A DNA stretch of 64,000 bases from Legionella sp. MW5194. GTDB lineage: Bacteria > Pseudomonadota > Gammaproteobacteria > Legionellales > Legionellaceae. A program made the translations under genes and the position numbers. The stretch is from contig NZ_CP045732.1 of the NCBI RefSeq assembly GCF_016864235.1, positions 1,798,001 through 1,862,000 of the forward strand, read 5' to 3'. Numbering within the stretch: position 1 is the first letter of the stretch; each line of letters starts with the position of its first letter. Below are positions 45,971-55,635 of the stretch, one piece after another. The notes under the pieces are model-generated. The model did no database searches. It was not told the DNA's origin and worked only from the letters and a program-made list of their open reading frames with translations.

Positions 45971-47055
45971 AAAGGATGTTCCTTTGCAAAATCACTCATG
46001 AATTGAATCAATGCATCAACCCCCGCCATGGGCATGGAATTATACATACTGGCGCGTAATCCTCCGACAAAGCGATGGCCTTTTAAGGCCAGAAGGCCAC
46101 GTGTTTTTGCCTGAGTCAGAAACAGTTCCTCCAGCGCACTGTGAGCTAACGAAAAGCAGACGTTGACAATGGATCGGTAGGGAGGATCAATTTTGCACTG
46201 ATAAAAGTCAGACGAATCAATGTAGCTGTAGAGTCGCTTTGCTTTTTCCAAATTACGCTGATATAACACCTCAACCCCGCCCTCATCCAGTATCCACTGG
46301 AACATTTTGTCTGCCATGTAACAGTTAAATGTCGGCGGTGTGGCATAGAGTGAATGGCTCTCGGAATAGGTACGGTAATCAAGCATCGTGGGCAATGCGG
46401 GGTCTTTAATCGATTCCAGCAGCCGATCGCTCACGATTACCAGCGTCAAGCCCGAATTGGCAATGTTTTTTTGAGCACCGGCGAAGATCAAATCATAATC
46501 GGCCACCTGAACGGGCTCGCTGAGAAGGCAGGAAGTCATGTCTGCGATCAACGGAATACCATGGGTTTTTGGAGGCTCTGGCAATCGGATGCCGTTGACG
46601 GTTTCGTTGGGCGTATAGTAAATGTAGGTGCTGTCTTTTTTAATTTCCCACTGATCAGCTGACGGAATAGTGGTAAAGCCCTCTGATTTACCCGAGGTCA
46701 CACAGTAAGCGGCTTTGAGTTTTTTTGCTTCGTCAAATGCAAATTCTGACCAGATACCGGTCACCAGGTACCCGCCGAACTGTTTTTTACCTAAAAAATT
46801 CATGGGAATGACTGAAAATTGCGTGCGGGCGGCGCCTCCCATAAAAAGCACATGGTAATTATCAGGAATGCCAATCAGTTGACGCAAATTACTTTCAGCA
46901 CGTTTCATCAGGGTATCAAACTCCTGCGTGCGGTGACCGGCTTCCATGACGGACATCCCTGTACCTTGCCAATCCAGGAATTCGTTTTGCGCCTCAATCA
47001 ATAAGGATTCTGGCAACATCGCAGGCCCGGCGCCAAAATTATAACCTCTAGTCAT
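45967..47055 (-). CDS. serC: Phosphoserine aminotransferase
   Basis: SerC makes 3-phosphoserine in serine synthesis and takes part in pyridoxine synthesis. The 362-residue enzyme starts [12 protein letters not shown], contains [14 protein letters not shown], the PLP-lysine K196 in [13 protein letters not shown] and ends in [11 protein letters not shown]. It overlaps gyrA by eight bases and aroA by four, making a continuous leftward unit gyrA-serC-aroA-cmk-rpsA. Confidence 0.97.
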   Translation of the reverse strand: MTRGYNFGAGPAMLPESLLIEAQNEFLDWQGTGMSVMEAGHRTQEFDTLMKRAESNLRQLIGIPDNYHVLFMGGAARTQFSVIPMNFLGKKQFGGYLVTGIWSEFAFDEAKKLKAAYCVTSGKSEGFTTIPSADQWEIKKDSTYIYYTPNETVNGIRLPEPPKTHGIPLIADMTSCLLSEPVQVADYDLIFAGAQKNIANSGLTLVIVSDRLLESIKDPALPTMLDYRTYSESHSLYATPPTFNCYMADKMFQWILDEGGVEVLYQRNLEKAKRLYSYIDSSDFYQCKIDPPYRSIVNVCFSLAHSALEELFLTQAKTRGLLALKGHRFVGGLRASMYNSMPMAGVDALIQFMSDFAKEHPL

Positions 47056-49645
47056 TGCTGTCTTCTTCTACCTCATTACCCTGCTCTGAACCCTCTTCAT
47101 CCTGTTCGCCGTCCTCACTGATTTCTTCGATGCGCTGCATGCCCACAACATGCTCACCCGAACTGACATTAATCAGGCGAACGCCCTGGGTGTTACGACC
47201 TATAATCGATAATTCCTTGACGCGGAAGCGAACCAGGGTTCCCTGATCCGTAATCAGCATGACTTCATCGCCCTCATCCACCTGCAGGGCGCGCACCACT
47301 TTGCCATTGCGCTCGTTGACCTGAATGGAAATAACACCCTGGCCGCCGCGACCTGAAATGCGGTATTCCCCAACATCCGTCCGTTTACCATATCCTTTTT
47401 CTGTTGCTGTAAGAATTGTGCCCTCGGGCTTGGCCACCACTAAGGAAATGACAGATTGGTCCTGTGCGAGGCGAATGCCGCGGACCCCTCTGGCAGTCCG
47501 CCCCATGGGTCTTACCAGTTTTTCATCAAAGCGAATGACTTTACCGGCATCGGTGAACAACATAATGTCTTTACTGCCATCGGTAATGTCAACACCGACC
47601 AGACGATCATCGTTGTCCAGATCGACGGCAATAATTCCCGTAGAGCGCGGTCGGCTGAAGGCTTCAAGCGGTACTTTTTTGACCGTACCGTGACGGGTAG
47701 CCATAAACACAAAATACCCTTCCTGGTACTCTCGCACCGGCAACATGGCATTGATGGCTTCATCTTCAGCCAAAGGCAAAATATTAACGATGGGTTTGCC
47801 TCGAGAAATACGGCTTGCAAGAGGTAGTTGATAGGCTTTCAACCAGTACAGTTTGCCATGGTTGGAAAAACACAGCAGGGTATCATGGGTACTGGCAATA
47901 ATTAAACGTTCAATGAAATCCTCGTCCTTGACATTCGTCGCGGATTTACCCTTGCCGCCACGTCGCTGCGCCTGATAGGCGGAGATGGGTTGGTATTTGA
48001 CATAACCCTGGTGCGATAACGTCACTACCACGTCTTCTTCTGTAATTAAGTCCTCTAGCGTAATGTCTTCCTGAGAGGCAGTAATTTCGGTACGCCGCTC
48101 ATCGCCGAACTGGCTTCTTATTTCGACAAATTCGTCACGAATTACTTCCATTAAACGCTCGGGCGAAGCAAGGATGTTAAGCAATGCTTTGATTTCCCCA
48201 AGCAATTGCTTGAATTCATCAATGATTTTATCCTGCTCAAGCGCGGTCAAACGATGCAGGCGCAGCTCAAGGATAGCCTGGGCCTGATTGGCAGAAAGGC
48301 GGTAACCGTCGGGCATGAGACCAAATTCAGGCGCCAGATCATCCGGTCGACAGGCGTCGCTGCCGGCGCTGTCAAGCATGGCTTTCACCAGACCGGGACT
48401 CCAGGTTCTTTCCATCAGCCGCTCTTTGGCATCCTGTGGTGTAGGTGATTTTTTGATCAGATCGATCATTTCGTCAATGTTGGCCAACGCAATACCGAGT
48501 CCTTCGAGGATGTGGGCACGGTTGCGGGCTTTCTTTAATTCAAAAATCGTGCGACGGGTTACTACTTCGCGGCGATGCTTGATAAAATAGTCGAGCACCT
48601 GTTTAAGATTAAGGGTTCTGGGCTGGCCATCCACCAGAGCCACCATGTTAATACCAAACACATTCTGCATTTGCGTATGAGCATACAGGTTATTGAGAAT
48701 GACTTCAGGAACTTCACCACGCTTAAGCTCGATGACCACGCGCATCCCGGATTTATCGGACTCGTCCCTAAGGCCTGAGATGCCTTCCAGTTTCTTTTCA
48801 CGCACCAGATCGGCTATTTTTTCAACAAGCCGCGCTTTATTTACCTGATACGGCAGCTCATTAATAATAATAGCCTGGCGTCCGGACTGGGATTCGGTTT
48901 CGATTTCGGTACGGGCGCGAATCAGGATTCGTCCACGGCCAGTACGGTAGGCCTGAACAATCCCTGCCTTGCCATTAATGATGGCGGCCGTGGGGAAATC
49001 AGGCCCTGGAATATGATTCATCAGATCATCAACACTTAATTCCGGATCTTCAATCAGCGCAATGCAGGCATTGATGACCTCTGTGAGATTATGGGGCGGA
49101 ATATTGGTAGCCATCCCCACAGCAATCCCTGAGGAACCATTGACTAAAAGATTAGGCACGCGGGAGGGTAAAACCACGGGCGCAAACTCGGATTCGTCGT
49201 AGTTAGGACTGAAATCCACGGTTTCTTTATCGAGATCTGCCAGCAGCGCATGGGCTACCTTGGACATCCTGACTTCGGTGTATCGCATGGCGGCCGCGGA
49301 ATCACCGTCAACGGAGCCGAAGTTACCCTGCCCATCAATGAGCAGGTAACGCATGGAAAACGGCTGTGCCATACGGACGATGGTGTCATACACCGCGGTA
49401 TCGCCGTGAGGATGGTATTTACCGATAACGTCCCCGACCACACGGGCGGATTTTTTATAAGGTTTGTTCCAATCGTTGCCCAGTTCGCTCATGGCGTACA
49501 ATACGCGGCGGTGAACCGGTTTCAACCCGTCACGAACATCAGGCAGCGCTCGCCCGACAATAACGCTCATGGCGTAATCCAGGTAGGATTGTTTCAGTTC
49601 ATCTTCAATATTGACTGGTATGACTTCTTTGGCTAAATAAACCAT
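47048..49645 (-). CDS. gyrA: DNA gyrase subunit A
   Basis: GyrA of 865 residues. Catalytic tyrosine Y122 lies in AAMRYTEVR and the quinolone pocket reads GDTAVYDT with T83 and D87; Thr at 83 is, from memory, the wild-type state in L. pneumophila and is not itself a resistance change. The C-terminal beta-pinwheel carries the GyrA box as QRRGGKG, and further GRGGQGV type repeats. It ends in a Glu/Asp-rich tail [19 protein letters not shown]. It heads the serC-aroA-cmk-rpsA run. Confidence 0.98.
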   Translation of the reverse strand: MVYLAKEVIPVNIEDELKQSYLDYAMSVIVGRALPDVRDGLKPVHRRVLYAMSELGNDWNKPYKKSARVVGDVIGKYHPHGDTAVYDTIVRMAQPFSMRYLLIDGQGNFGSVDGDSAAAMRYTEVRMSKVAHALLADLDKETVDFSPNYDESEFAPVVLPSRVPNLLVNGSSGIAVGMATNIPPHNLTEVINACIALIEDPELSVDDLMNHIPGPDFPTAAIINGKAGIVQAYRTGRGRILIRARTEIETESQSGRQAIIINELPYQVNKARLVEKIADLVREKKLEGISGLRDESDKSGMRVVIELKRGEVPEVILNNLYAHTQMQNVFGINMVALVDGQPRTLNLKQVLDYFIKHRREVVTRRTIFELKKARNRAHILEGLGIALANIDEMIDLIKKSPTPQDAKERLMERTWSPGLVKAMLDSAGSDACRPDDLAPEFGLMPDGYRLSANQAQAILELRLHRLTALEQDKIIDEFKQLLGEIKALLNILASPERLMEVIRDEFVEIRSQFGDERRTEITASQEDITLEDLITEEDVVVTLSHQGYVKYQPISAYQAQRRGGKGKSATNVKDEDFIERLIIASTHDTLLCFSNHGKLYWLKAYQLPLASRISRGKPIVNILPLAEDEAINAMLPVREYQEGYFVFMATRHGTVKKVPLEAFSRPRSTGIIAVDLDNDDRLVGVDITDGSKDIMLFTDAGKVIRFDEKLVRPMGRTARGVRGIRLAQDQSVISLVVAKPEGTILTATEKGYGKRTDVGEYRISGRGGQGVISIQVNERNGKVVRALQVDEGDEVMLITDQGTLVRFRVKELSIIGRNTQGVRLINVSSGEHVVGMQRIEEISEDGEQDEEGSEQGNEVEEDSND

Positions 49646-50019
49646 GGCTTGGAGGCGTCCTTATGCAATCATCGAATAAATGACCATAGGAAGTAAATTT
49701 TCCTTCTGGCCGCTCTACTGCGACACTCAATTTAACGTGTAAGAATACCACAAGCCAGACTTTATTTGAATCCAGCCGGCGAACAGGACAGTGATTAAGG
49801 ACGGGCTTTTTACTATTTTTATTCGCAAACAGGCAAAAATGGCCTGTGATGATATGATTAAAAGAGGGTGACTTGTCAAAAAGGTCCTGGCGACCTCATA
49901 CTCCACTCTTGCTGTAAAGATTTAATGCAATGATAAATTGACTGTGAAGGTGCGTTTTAATATAGTTTCGCAACTGATGTAAGCGTGAGGCTTAAGAAGC
50001 CAAGCACCAAGGAGACATA
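49646..50019. other. 374-base intergenic region between gyrA and gltA
   Basis: The gap holds the divergent control regions of gyrA (minus) and gltA (plus). No credible ORF is seen. The gltA side contains a strong sigma-70-like promoter (listed separately) and the AAGGAG ribosome site. On the gyrA side no promoter close to consensus could be picked by eye. A short GGCTT-AAG-AAGCC symmetry is near 49989-50002 in the gltA leader. An AT-rich run is present at about 49800-49870. Confidence 0.7.
49938..49966 (+). promoter_or_regulatory. Promoter of gltA
   Basis: TTGACT (49938-49943) and TATAGT (49961-49966) are 17 bases apart, an almost consensus sigma-70 promoter, about 50 bases before the citrate synthase start. 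AAGGAG (50009-50014) precedes the ATG by five bases. Confidence 0.75.
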
Positions 50020-51291
50020 ATGACAACAAAAACCGCACAACTGATTCTTGACGGACATGCTCCCGTTGAGTTACCGGTCTACACACCAACTCTGGGGAAG
50101 GATGTAATCGATATTCAGAAATTGGGATCAGTGGGAGCGTTTACCTATGACCCTGGCTTTGTTTCTACAGCATCCTGCGAGTCAAAAATTACTTACATTG
50201 ACGGCGACGAAGGTGTCTTGCTGTACCGCGGCTATCCCATTGAACAACTGGCTGAGAAAAAAGACTTCCTGGATGTCAGCTATTTGTTGATGAACGGTGA
50301 ATTGCCTACAGCAGACGAAAAAAAGAGCTTTGTCAGCCTCATTAATAATCACACCATGGTTCATCAGCAGATGTACCGGTTCTTAGACGGGTTCCGCCGT
50401 GATGCCCATCCCATGGCGATCATGGTCGGCATCGTCGGTGCCTTGTCCGCTTTTTACCATGAATCCATGGATTTAACCAATCAGCATGACCGTTACATTT
50501 CAGCCATTCGTCTGATTGCCAAGATGCCTACCCTTGCAGCGATGAGTTACAAGTATTCCGTGGGACAACCCTACATGTACCCGCAAAACAAAATGTCGTA
50601 TGCTGAAAACTTCCTGCACATGATGTTTGGCGTGCCATCCGAGGAGTATGTGCCGGATCCCACGATCGTGGATGCCATGGACAAAATTTTTATCCTGCAT
50701 GCCGATCATGAGCAAAATGCCTCCACGTCCACCGTCCGCCTGGCCGGTTCAACCGGAGCCAACCCCTTTGCCTGCATTTCCGCCGGTATCGGCGCGCTGT
50801 GGGGTCCTGCGCATGGTGGCGCCAATGAAGCGTGCCTCAACATGCTCAAAGAAATCGGTGATATTAAAAACATCAACCATTACATTAAACGCGCCAAAGA
50901 CAAAGACGATCCTTTCCGTCTTATGGGATTTGGTCATCGTGTTTACCGAAGCTACGATCCACGTGCCAAAGTCATGCGGGAAACCTGCCATAAGGTCCTT
51001 GAAGCCGTTGGCGCCCATGATGCACCCATCTTCAAACTGGCTATGGAACTTGAGCGCATTGCCCTGGAAGACGACTACTTTGTCGAAAAGAAACTCTACC
51101 CGAACGTGGATTTCTATTCCGGCATCACGTTAAGCGCCATTGGCATTCCAACCAACATGTACACGGTAATCTTCGCCCTGGCAAGAACCGTCGGCTGGAT
51201 GTCGCATTGGATGGAAATGGTTGCCAGCAAATCAAAAATTGGCCGACCCCGCCAGCTTTACACCGGCGAAAAGCTACGGCAAGTCCCCTAA
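50020..51291 (+). CDS. gltA: Type II citrate synthase
   Basis: GltA condenses acetyl-CoA with oxaloacetate, opening the TCA cycle. The 423-residue protein is of the NADH-sensitive gram-negative (hexameric) length. Catalytic motifs [16 protein letters not shown] and the Asp in [13 protein letters not shown] (late) are present, along with [25 protein letters not shown] and [14 protein letters not shown] strong promoter and ribosome site lie directly upstream. Confidence 0.98.
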   Translation: MTTKTAQLILDGHAPVELPVYTPTLGKDVIDIQKLGSVGAFTYDPGFVSTASCESKITYIDGDEGVLLYRGYPIEQLAEKKDFLDVSYLLMNGELPTADEKKSFVSLINNHTMVHQQMYRFLDGFRRDAHPMAIMVGIVGALSAFYHESMDLTNQHDRYISAIRLIAKMPTLAAMSYKYSVGQPYMYPQNKMSYAENFLHMMFGVPSEEYVPDPTIVDAMDKIFILHADHEQNASTSTVRLAGSTGANPFACISAGIGALWGPAHGGANEACLNMLKEIGDIKNINHYIKRAKDKDDPFRLMGFGHRVYRSYDPRAKVMRETCHKVLEAVGAHDAPIFKLAMELERIALEDDYFVEKKLYPNVDFYSGITLSAIGIPTNMYTVIFALARTVGWMSHWMEMVASKSKIGRPRQLYTGEKLRQVP

Positions 51292-51344
51292 GGGTCAGCC
51301 CTTTAATCTAAAGACATTCCGCATCCGATGGTCAGAGCCTGGTT

Positions 51345-51362
51345 CCCCCGCCAGCGCGGGGG
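51345..51362. repeat. GC-rich REP-like hairpin
   Basis: CCCCCGC-CAGC-GCGGGGG forms a 7-bp GC stem between the convergent stops of gltA and glpK. A copy of GGTCAGAGCC, the arm of the 3248-3268 hairpin, lies just before it at about 51331-51340. Similar elements to 8236-8251 make a REP-type dispersed element plausible; it may also terminate both genes. Confidence 0.55.
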
Positions 51363-51410
51363 ATAGCAGTCAGGCGGCGCTTGCGGGTGTCTATACAGTT
51401 AAATCTCTTT

Positions 51411-52880
51411 TCACACGGTCCTTATCATCCGCATGGCATGCAGCCACCCCTGAAAATCACGCTCGACTGTCTCACGTTCACTGCCAGGTGAAAATTCAAG
51501 CTCAGCATGCCAATTGGTCTCAAGCATGGACAGCGATCCAATCTGACCAACCCCTAAGGCGGCCAGCAATGCCGCACCTTGGGCTGTGGTTTCGATATCA
51601 TGGGGACGTTGCACCGTCGTCTGGCATTGTGAAGCTAAAAATTGTAGAAACCATTGATTGACTGTCATGCCCCCATCCACTCGTAAAGGCGAAATATTGA
51701 GGCCACTGTCTTCTTCCATGCAGGTCAGCACTTCCCGGGTCTGATAGCACACCCCTTCAAGCGCGGCTCGGGCAAAATGGGCTCGCGTGGTGTTTCGGGA
51801 CAAGCCAAAAATGGCAGCACCAGGCGTCGAGAGCCAATAAGGAGCACCCATGCCGTTAAACGCAGAGACTAAATAAACACCCTCATTACCGGGCAGGCTT
51901 TTTGCCAACTCTTCAGTTTCAGCCGCATTGATCAGCAGTTTCATCTCATCACGTAACCATTTGACCGTGGTACCTGCCTGATAAATGCTGCCTTCGAGTC
52001 CGTACATGGTCTGACCCTGGATTGTATAGGCAATGGTCGTCAGCAGATGATGATGAGACAGGACGGCCTGTTCGCCTGTGTTCATTAATAAAAAGCCCCC
52101 TGTGCCGAACGTGGCCTTGGTCATGCCTTCAGTGAAACAGCGTTGACCAATCAATGCGGCCTGTTGATCACCAGCTACACCATGAATCGGGACCGAAAAA
52201 CCCAGGTAGGACGTATCGATGTCCCCGTAATAGGCATCGCAGGCCTTCACCTCCGGCAGCAACGCATCGGGAATGGCAAACAGTTTAAGCAGCGCCGCAT
52301 CCCATTGTTTGTCATGAATATTAAAAAGCATGGTGCGAGAAGCATTGGTGATGTCGGTGACATGCGATTTGCCTTTGGTCAGCCGCCAGATTAAAAAGGA
52401 ATCAATGGTGCCAAAGGCCAAACGCTCCTCTGCCAGCAGAGTGTCCACGTCGTTCGTGTGCTGCAGCAGCCAATGTAACTTGGTTGCAGAAAAATACGCA
52501 TCCACCAACAAACCGGTTTTTTCGCGAATCATCCCCTGGTACTCGGACAAGGATTCACAGAAAGCCTGGGTTCTTCTGTCCTGCCAAACGATGGCGCGAG
52601 ACAGGCATTTTCCGGTTTCTTTATCCCAAAGCAACGTGGTTTCGCGCTGGTTGGTGATGCCGCAGGCAATAATTCTTCCGCCCTCGGCCTGCCCTGCCAC
52701 ATCACGAAGGGCAGTTAACGTTTTTTGCCAGATTTCTTCTGGATCGTGTTCAACCCATCCCGGCTCTGGATAGTACTGGGTAATGGTGTATTGGCTGGTT
52801 GCAACCAGTTCCAGTCGATCATTATAAAGCATGGCACGTGTACTGCTCGTTCCTTGATCAATGGCCAGAATATAATTCAT
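51411..52880 (-). CDS. glpK: Glycerol kinase
   Basis: GlpK phosphorylates glycerol to glycerol-3-phosphate. The 489-residue protein starts YILAIDQGTSSTRA (FGGY N-terminal phosphate loop) and contains WQDRRT, GVAGDQQAALIGQ, and LRVDGGMTVNQWFLQFLASQ. It is divergent from the respiratory glycerol-3-phosphate dehydrogenase; together they take up the glycerol carbon that intracellular Legionella is known to use. No glpF transporter or glpR repressor is in the window. Confidence 0.97.
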   Translation of the reverse strand: MNYILAIDQGTSSTRAMLYNDRLELVATSQYTITQYYPEPGWVEHDPEEIWQKTLTALRDVAGQAEGGRIIACGITNQRETTLLWDKETGKCLSRAIVWQDRRTQAFCESLSEYQGMIREKTGLLVDAYFSATKLHWLLQHTNDVDTLLAEERLAFGTIDSFLIWRLTKGKSHVTDITNASRTMLFNIHDKQWDAALLKLFAIPDALLPEVKACDAYYGDIDTSYLGFSVPIHGVAGDQQAALIGQRCFTEGMTKATFGTGGFLLMNTGEQAVLSHHHLLTTIAYTIQGQTMYGLEGSIYQAGTTVKWLRDEMKLLINAAETEELAKSLPGNEGVYLVSAFNGMGAPYWLSTPGAAIFGLSRNTTRAHFARAALEGVCYQTREVLTCMEEDSGLNISPLRVDGGMTVNQWFLQFLASQCQTTVQRPHDIETTAQGAALLAALGVGQIGSLSMLETNWHAELEFSPGSERETVERDFQGWLHAMRMIRTV

Positions 52881-52946
52881 TGCTTTCTGCTTCCCTATCG
52901 TGATAATTAGAAAGAGATTTTATACGCTTTTTGCGGAGACCTGAAC

Positions 52947-54452
52947 ATGGATGAGTTTTTTGATGTGGCCATTATTGGCGGCGGCATTAACGGCTGCGGC
53001 ATTGCAGCCGATGCCGCTCTGCGGGGTCTGTCGGTGCTTTTGATTGAAAAGGATGATTTAGCTTCCAAAACGTCTTCGAGCAGCAGCAAATTGATTCACG
53101 GCGGACTGCGTTACCTTGAGCAGTATGATTTTTCGCTTGTCAAAAAAGCCCTTGATGAACGACAAACCCTGCTTAAAATCGCACCCCATCTGGTTTTCCC
53201 ACTGCCCTTTGTCTTACCCTATGAACAAAGCATGCGCCCAACCTGGCTATTGCGTACCGGGTTGTTTCTCTATGATCACTTAAGCCGAAAAAACCGGCTG
53301 CCGCGAAGCCGTTTAATCCGTCGTTCCCAAGCCATCAATGCGCCTTATTTTTCACCCTTGACCATGGAATACCACAAAGGCTTTGTTTTCTACGACTGTG
53401 CCACGGATGATGCGCGTCTAACCATCAGCAATGCCTTACTGGCCCGCGAACATGGCGCCATGGTGCTGCCCCGCACTGAATTGATTAAGGCCGCGGTTGA
53501 AAACGAGTCATGGCGCCTTCATGTAAAACTGCAAAGCCACCGCGAGGTGGTTTTTAAAGCCCGGGCGGTCATCAATGCCACGGGCCCCTGGGTTGAACAG
53601 GTCAATCAACGTTTAAACATCCCCAACCAGTATAAAATGTCGCTGGTTAAAGGGAGTCATTTGGTCGTGCACAAGCTTTATGAAGGCAATCACGCTTACC
53701 TTTTGCAAAACAAGGACAAACGCATCGTGTTTGTTATCCCCTATCACGGCAATACCATGATTGGCACGACAGACATTGTCTTTAAAAATAATCTGGACCA
53801 TTTCAGCATTTCACCCGAAGAAATCAATTACCTGCTTGACCTGACTCGATTGTACTTCCGGCCGTCGGTTAAAAAAGAAGACATTATAACGACCTGGAGC
53901 GGTGTTCGACCCTTGTTGTCATCGGACGAAGAAAAACCTCAGTCGTTGAGTCGTGATTATGCCTATCATTATTCCACCCATCCCGCGCCTGCGGTGGCTA
54001 TTTATGGTGGCAAAATAACCACTTATCGACAACTGGCCAGCGAAACCGTGGATAAATTAAGAGCCATTTTCCCATCCCTTCCCCCCACTCTGTCGAATAA
54101 AACCGTCCTGCCGGGAGGCCAAAGCGGCGATTGGGACTATAAAACGTACGTGGCCCATGCCAGAGAAAAATACCACTGGCTTGAAGAAAGCCTTCGTGAG
54201 CGACTTTTAAGCACCTATGGCACGCGTACCGAATTGATTCTTGGAACGTTAAACAAAACCGCCGATTTAGGCGACCATTTTGGCCATGGACTTTATCAGG
54301 CGGAAGTAGACTATCTGGTTGACAAGGAATGGGCGGAGACCTGCGATGACATTTTATGGCGGCGCAGCAAGCTGGGCTTGCAATTTTCGGCCCGGGAAAG
54401 GGAGGCGTTGCGGCAATACCTGCAAGAAAAGGTCATTCACGCCGAATCTTGA
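52947..54452 (+). CDS. glpD: Aerobic glycerol-3-phosphate dehydrogenase
   Basis: GlpD, a peripheral membrane FAD enzyme that passes electrons from glycerol-3-phosphate to quinone. 501 residues; the N-terminal FAD motif is IGGGINGCGIAADAALRG (residues about 10-27), with LIHGGLRYLEQYDF and NATGPWVEQV typical of GlpD, and YGGKITTYRQLA later. It is divergent from glpK, whose start is 66 bases away; the intergenic bases hold a GGAG site seven or so bases before the glpD ATG. Confidence 0.97.
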   Translation: MDEFFDVAIIGGGINGCGIAADAALRGLSVLLIEKDDLASKTSSSSSKLIHGGLRYLEQYDFSLVKKALDERQTLLKIAPHLVFPLPFVLPYEQSMRPTWLLRTGLFLYDHLSRKNRLPRSRLIRRSQAINAPYFSPLTMEYHKGFVFYDCATDDARLTISNALLAREHGAMVLPRTELIKAAVENESWRLHVKLQSHREVVFKARAVINATGPWVEQVNQRLNIPNQYKMSLVKGSHLVVHKLYEGNHAYLLQNKDKRIVFVIPYHGNTMIGTTDIVFKNNLDHFSISPEEINYLLDLTRLYFRPSVKKEDIITTWSGVRPLLSSDEEKPQSLSRDYAYHYSTHPAPAVAIYGGKITTYRQLASETVDKLRAIFPSLPPTLSNKTVLPGGQSGDWDYKTYVAHAREKYHWLEESLRERLLSTYGTRTELILGTLNKTADLGDHFGHGLYQAEVDYLVDKEWAETCDDILWRRSKLGLQFSAREREALRQYLQEKVIHAES

Positions 54453-54467
54453 TTTTCTTCAGTACGC

Positions 54468-54497
54468 CGGATTACGGCTTGCTGAAACCGTAATCCG
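54468..54497. terminator. Bidirectional terminator between glpD and the MerR gene
   Basis: A perfect 10-base inverted repeat, CGGATTACGG ... CCGTAATCCG, with a 10-base loop, stands between two convergent stop codons. T-rich stretches are short, but the stem is long. Confidence 0.65.
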
Positions 54498-54504
54498 CAG
54501 GTGC

Positions 54505-55452
54505 TTATTGATTAAACGTTTTTTTAAGCCAGGCTTTTGCTTCGTGACTCAAGCCCTGCTCCTGCAATGCTAATGCAGGGATGTCGGCCTTTCGTTTCTC
54601 CTCATTACCATACATTTCCTCCATTAATTCATTCCAGAGCCGCAACACCTGGGATGAAGGCGCCTGGCCTGCCTGGGATAAAACCTGATGAAGGCGCTGA
54701 CGCCAGTAGGCATCCACTGCTTTCTCCATCCAGGCAATGAGCTCAGGGGTTAAACCATGCTCTAAAAGCCCCTTGCCTTCGCCAAACCCTTTTTCAAATT
54801 TTTTGGTGCGCAGATGAGCATATTGCTTACCGTAGAGGTTATTCACCCAATCCATCCACTTCTTGCCAAGTGCAATGCCAACCGCTGAATCAGGGCTGTG
54901 ATGAAGGTAGCTTTTCACTTCGTCAACCAGATTAAACCAACCTTGCTCAAATGCAGCGCGTTGCTCCGGCGTCGACCCTGCTTTCATTTTTGCTTCAAAT
55001 TCAGCGTATTGCCGTAACTCCTCCGCCGTGAAAATGTCATTAACCCAGGCGTCTTCGAGTTGTTGTGTCATATGAAATACCTCAATAAGTTCTATTATTT
55101 GTTGCCATGGAATGGATTCCTTATCGCTGCAACTCGAAGTAATGCGCGTTATAATCGCCTTGGCTTCCAGCAGGGCCTGTGCTTTTTTTTGTAAAAGCTC
55201 TGCCTGCATGCTCAGGCTTTCAAAAACAGTGCCCTCTCTGGTCAGTAGCGGCTTGATTTGGGCCAGTTCAAAACCAAAAAATTTAAGCGCAATAATCTGC
55301 TGCAGCGTGAGTAAATCCTTCTCGGAGTACACACGATAATTATTACTCTGCCGTAAACTGGGTTTTAACAGTCCTAGCCTGTCATAGTGGTGCAGTGTAC
55401 GCACCGAGACGTTCGCCAGTTTACTGAATGCTTTGGCATGCCAATGTTTCAT
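54505..55452 (-). CDS. MerR-family regulator with TipAS domain
   Basis: A 315-residue transcriptional regulator. The N-terminal MerR winged helix is clear (SKLANVSVRTLHHYDRLGLLKPSLR, then NNYRVYSEKDLLTLQQI), followed by a coiled coil and a C-terminal TipAS domain (EFEAKMKAGSTPEQRAAFEQGWFNLVDEVK...), which binds thiopeptide antibiotics in Streptomyces TipA but other hydrophobic drugs elsewhere. It has a GGAGGACAAACG leader before the ATG and a perfect 13-base dyad in its promoter region, consistent with autoregulation. Divergent from a nucleotide cyclase gene. Confidence 0.9.
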   Translation of the reverse strand: MKHWHAKAFSKLANVSVRTLHHYDRLGLLKPSLRQSNNYRVYSEKDLLTLQQIIALKFFGFELAQIKPLLTREGTVFESLSMQAELLQKKAQALLEAKAIITRITSSCSDKESIPWQQIIELIEVFHMTQQLEDAWVNDIFTAEELRQYAEFEAKMKAGSTPEQRAAFEQGWFNLVDEVKSYLHHSPDSAVGIALGKKWMDWVNNLYGKQYAHLRTKKFEKGFGEGKGLLEHGLTPELIAWMEKAVDAYWRQRLHQVLSQAGQAPSSQVLRLWNELMEEMYGNEEKRKADIPALALQEQGLSHEAKAWLKKTFNQ

Positions 55453-55484
55453 CGTTTGTCCTCCTTGCGACCAAGGTTGGGGTA

Positions 55485-55497
55485 TGACGCAACGTCA
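55485..55497. promoter_or_regulatory. Likely MerR-type operator
   Basis: TGACG-CAA-CGTCA, a perfect dyad, sits 32 bases upstream of the MerR/TipAS gene start, right after a TTGACT (minus strand, 55499-55504) that could be its -35 box. MerR regulators bind dyads inside such spaced promoters. The -10 box is not clear. Confidence 0.65.
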
Positions 55498-55635
55498 GAG
55501 TCAAGCTTTTTCTGACGATTATTGTCTTACTCCTCTCGCCAGGCTTAAGAAATATGTCTATATATAATAATGATAGGGTTTGATAATGCGAAACAACGCG
55601 TCCTGTAATGAGGATTCCTGCATCCGAGAAGACCT

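Noticed and set aside
49397-49399. GyrA Thr83 as a quinolone-resistance substitution
   Set aside because: Thr at this position is, as I recall, the wild type in Legionella; no other substitution seen in the pocket.
50627-51133. 168-codon plus-strand ORF in gltA
   Set aside because: A shifted frame of the citrate synthase gene with basic, proline-rich translation typical of a shadow.
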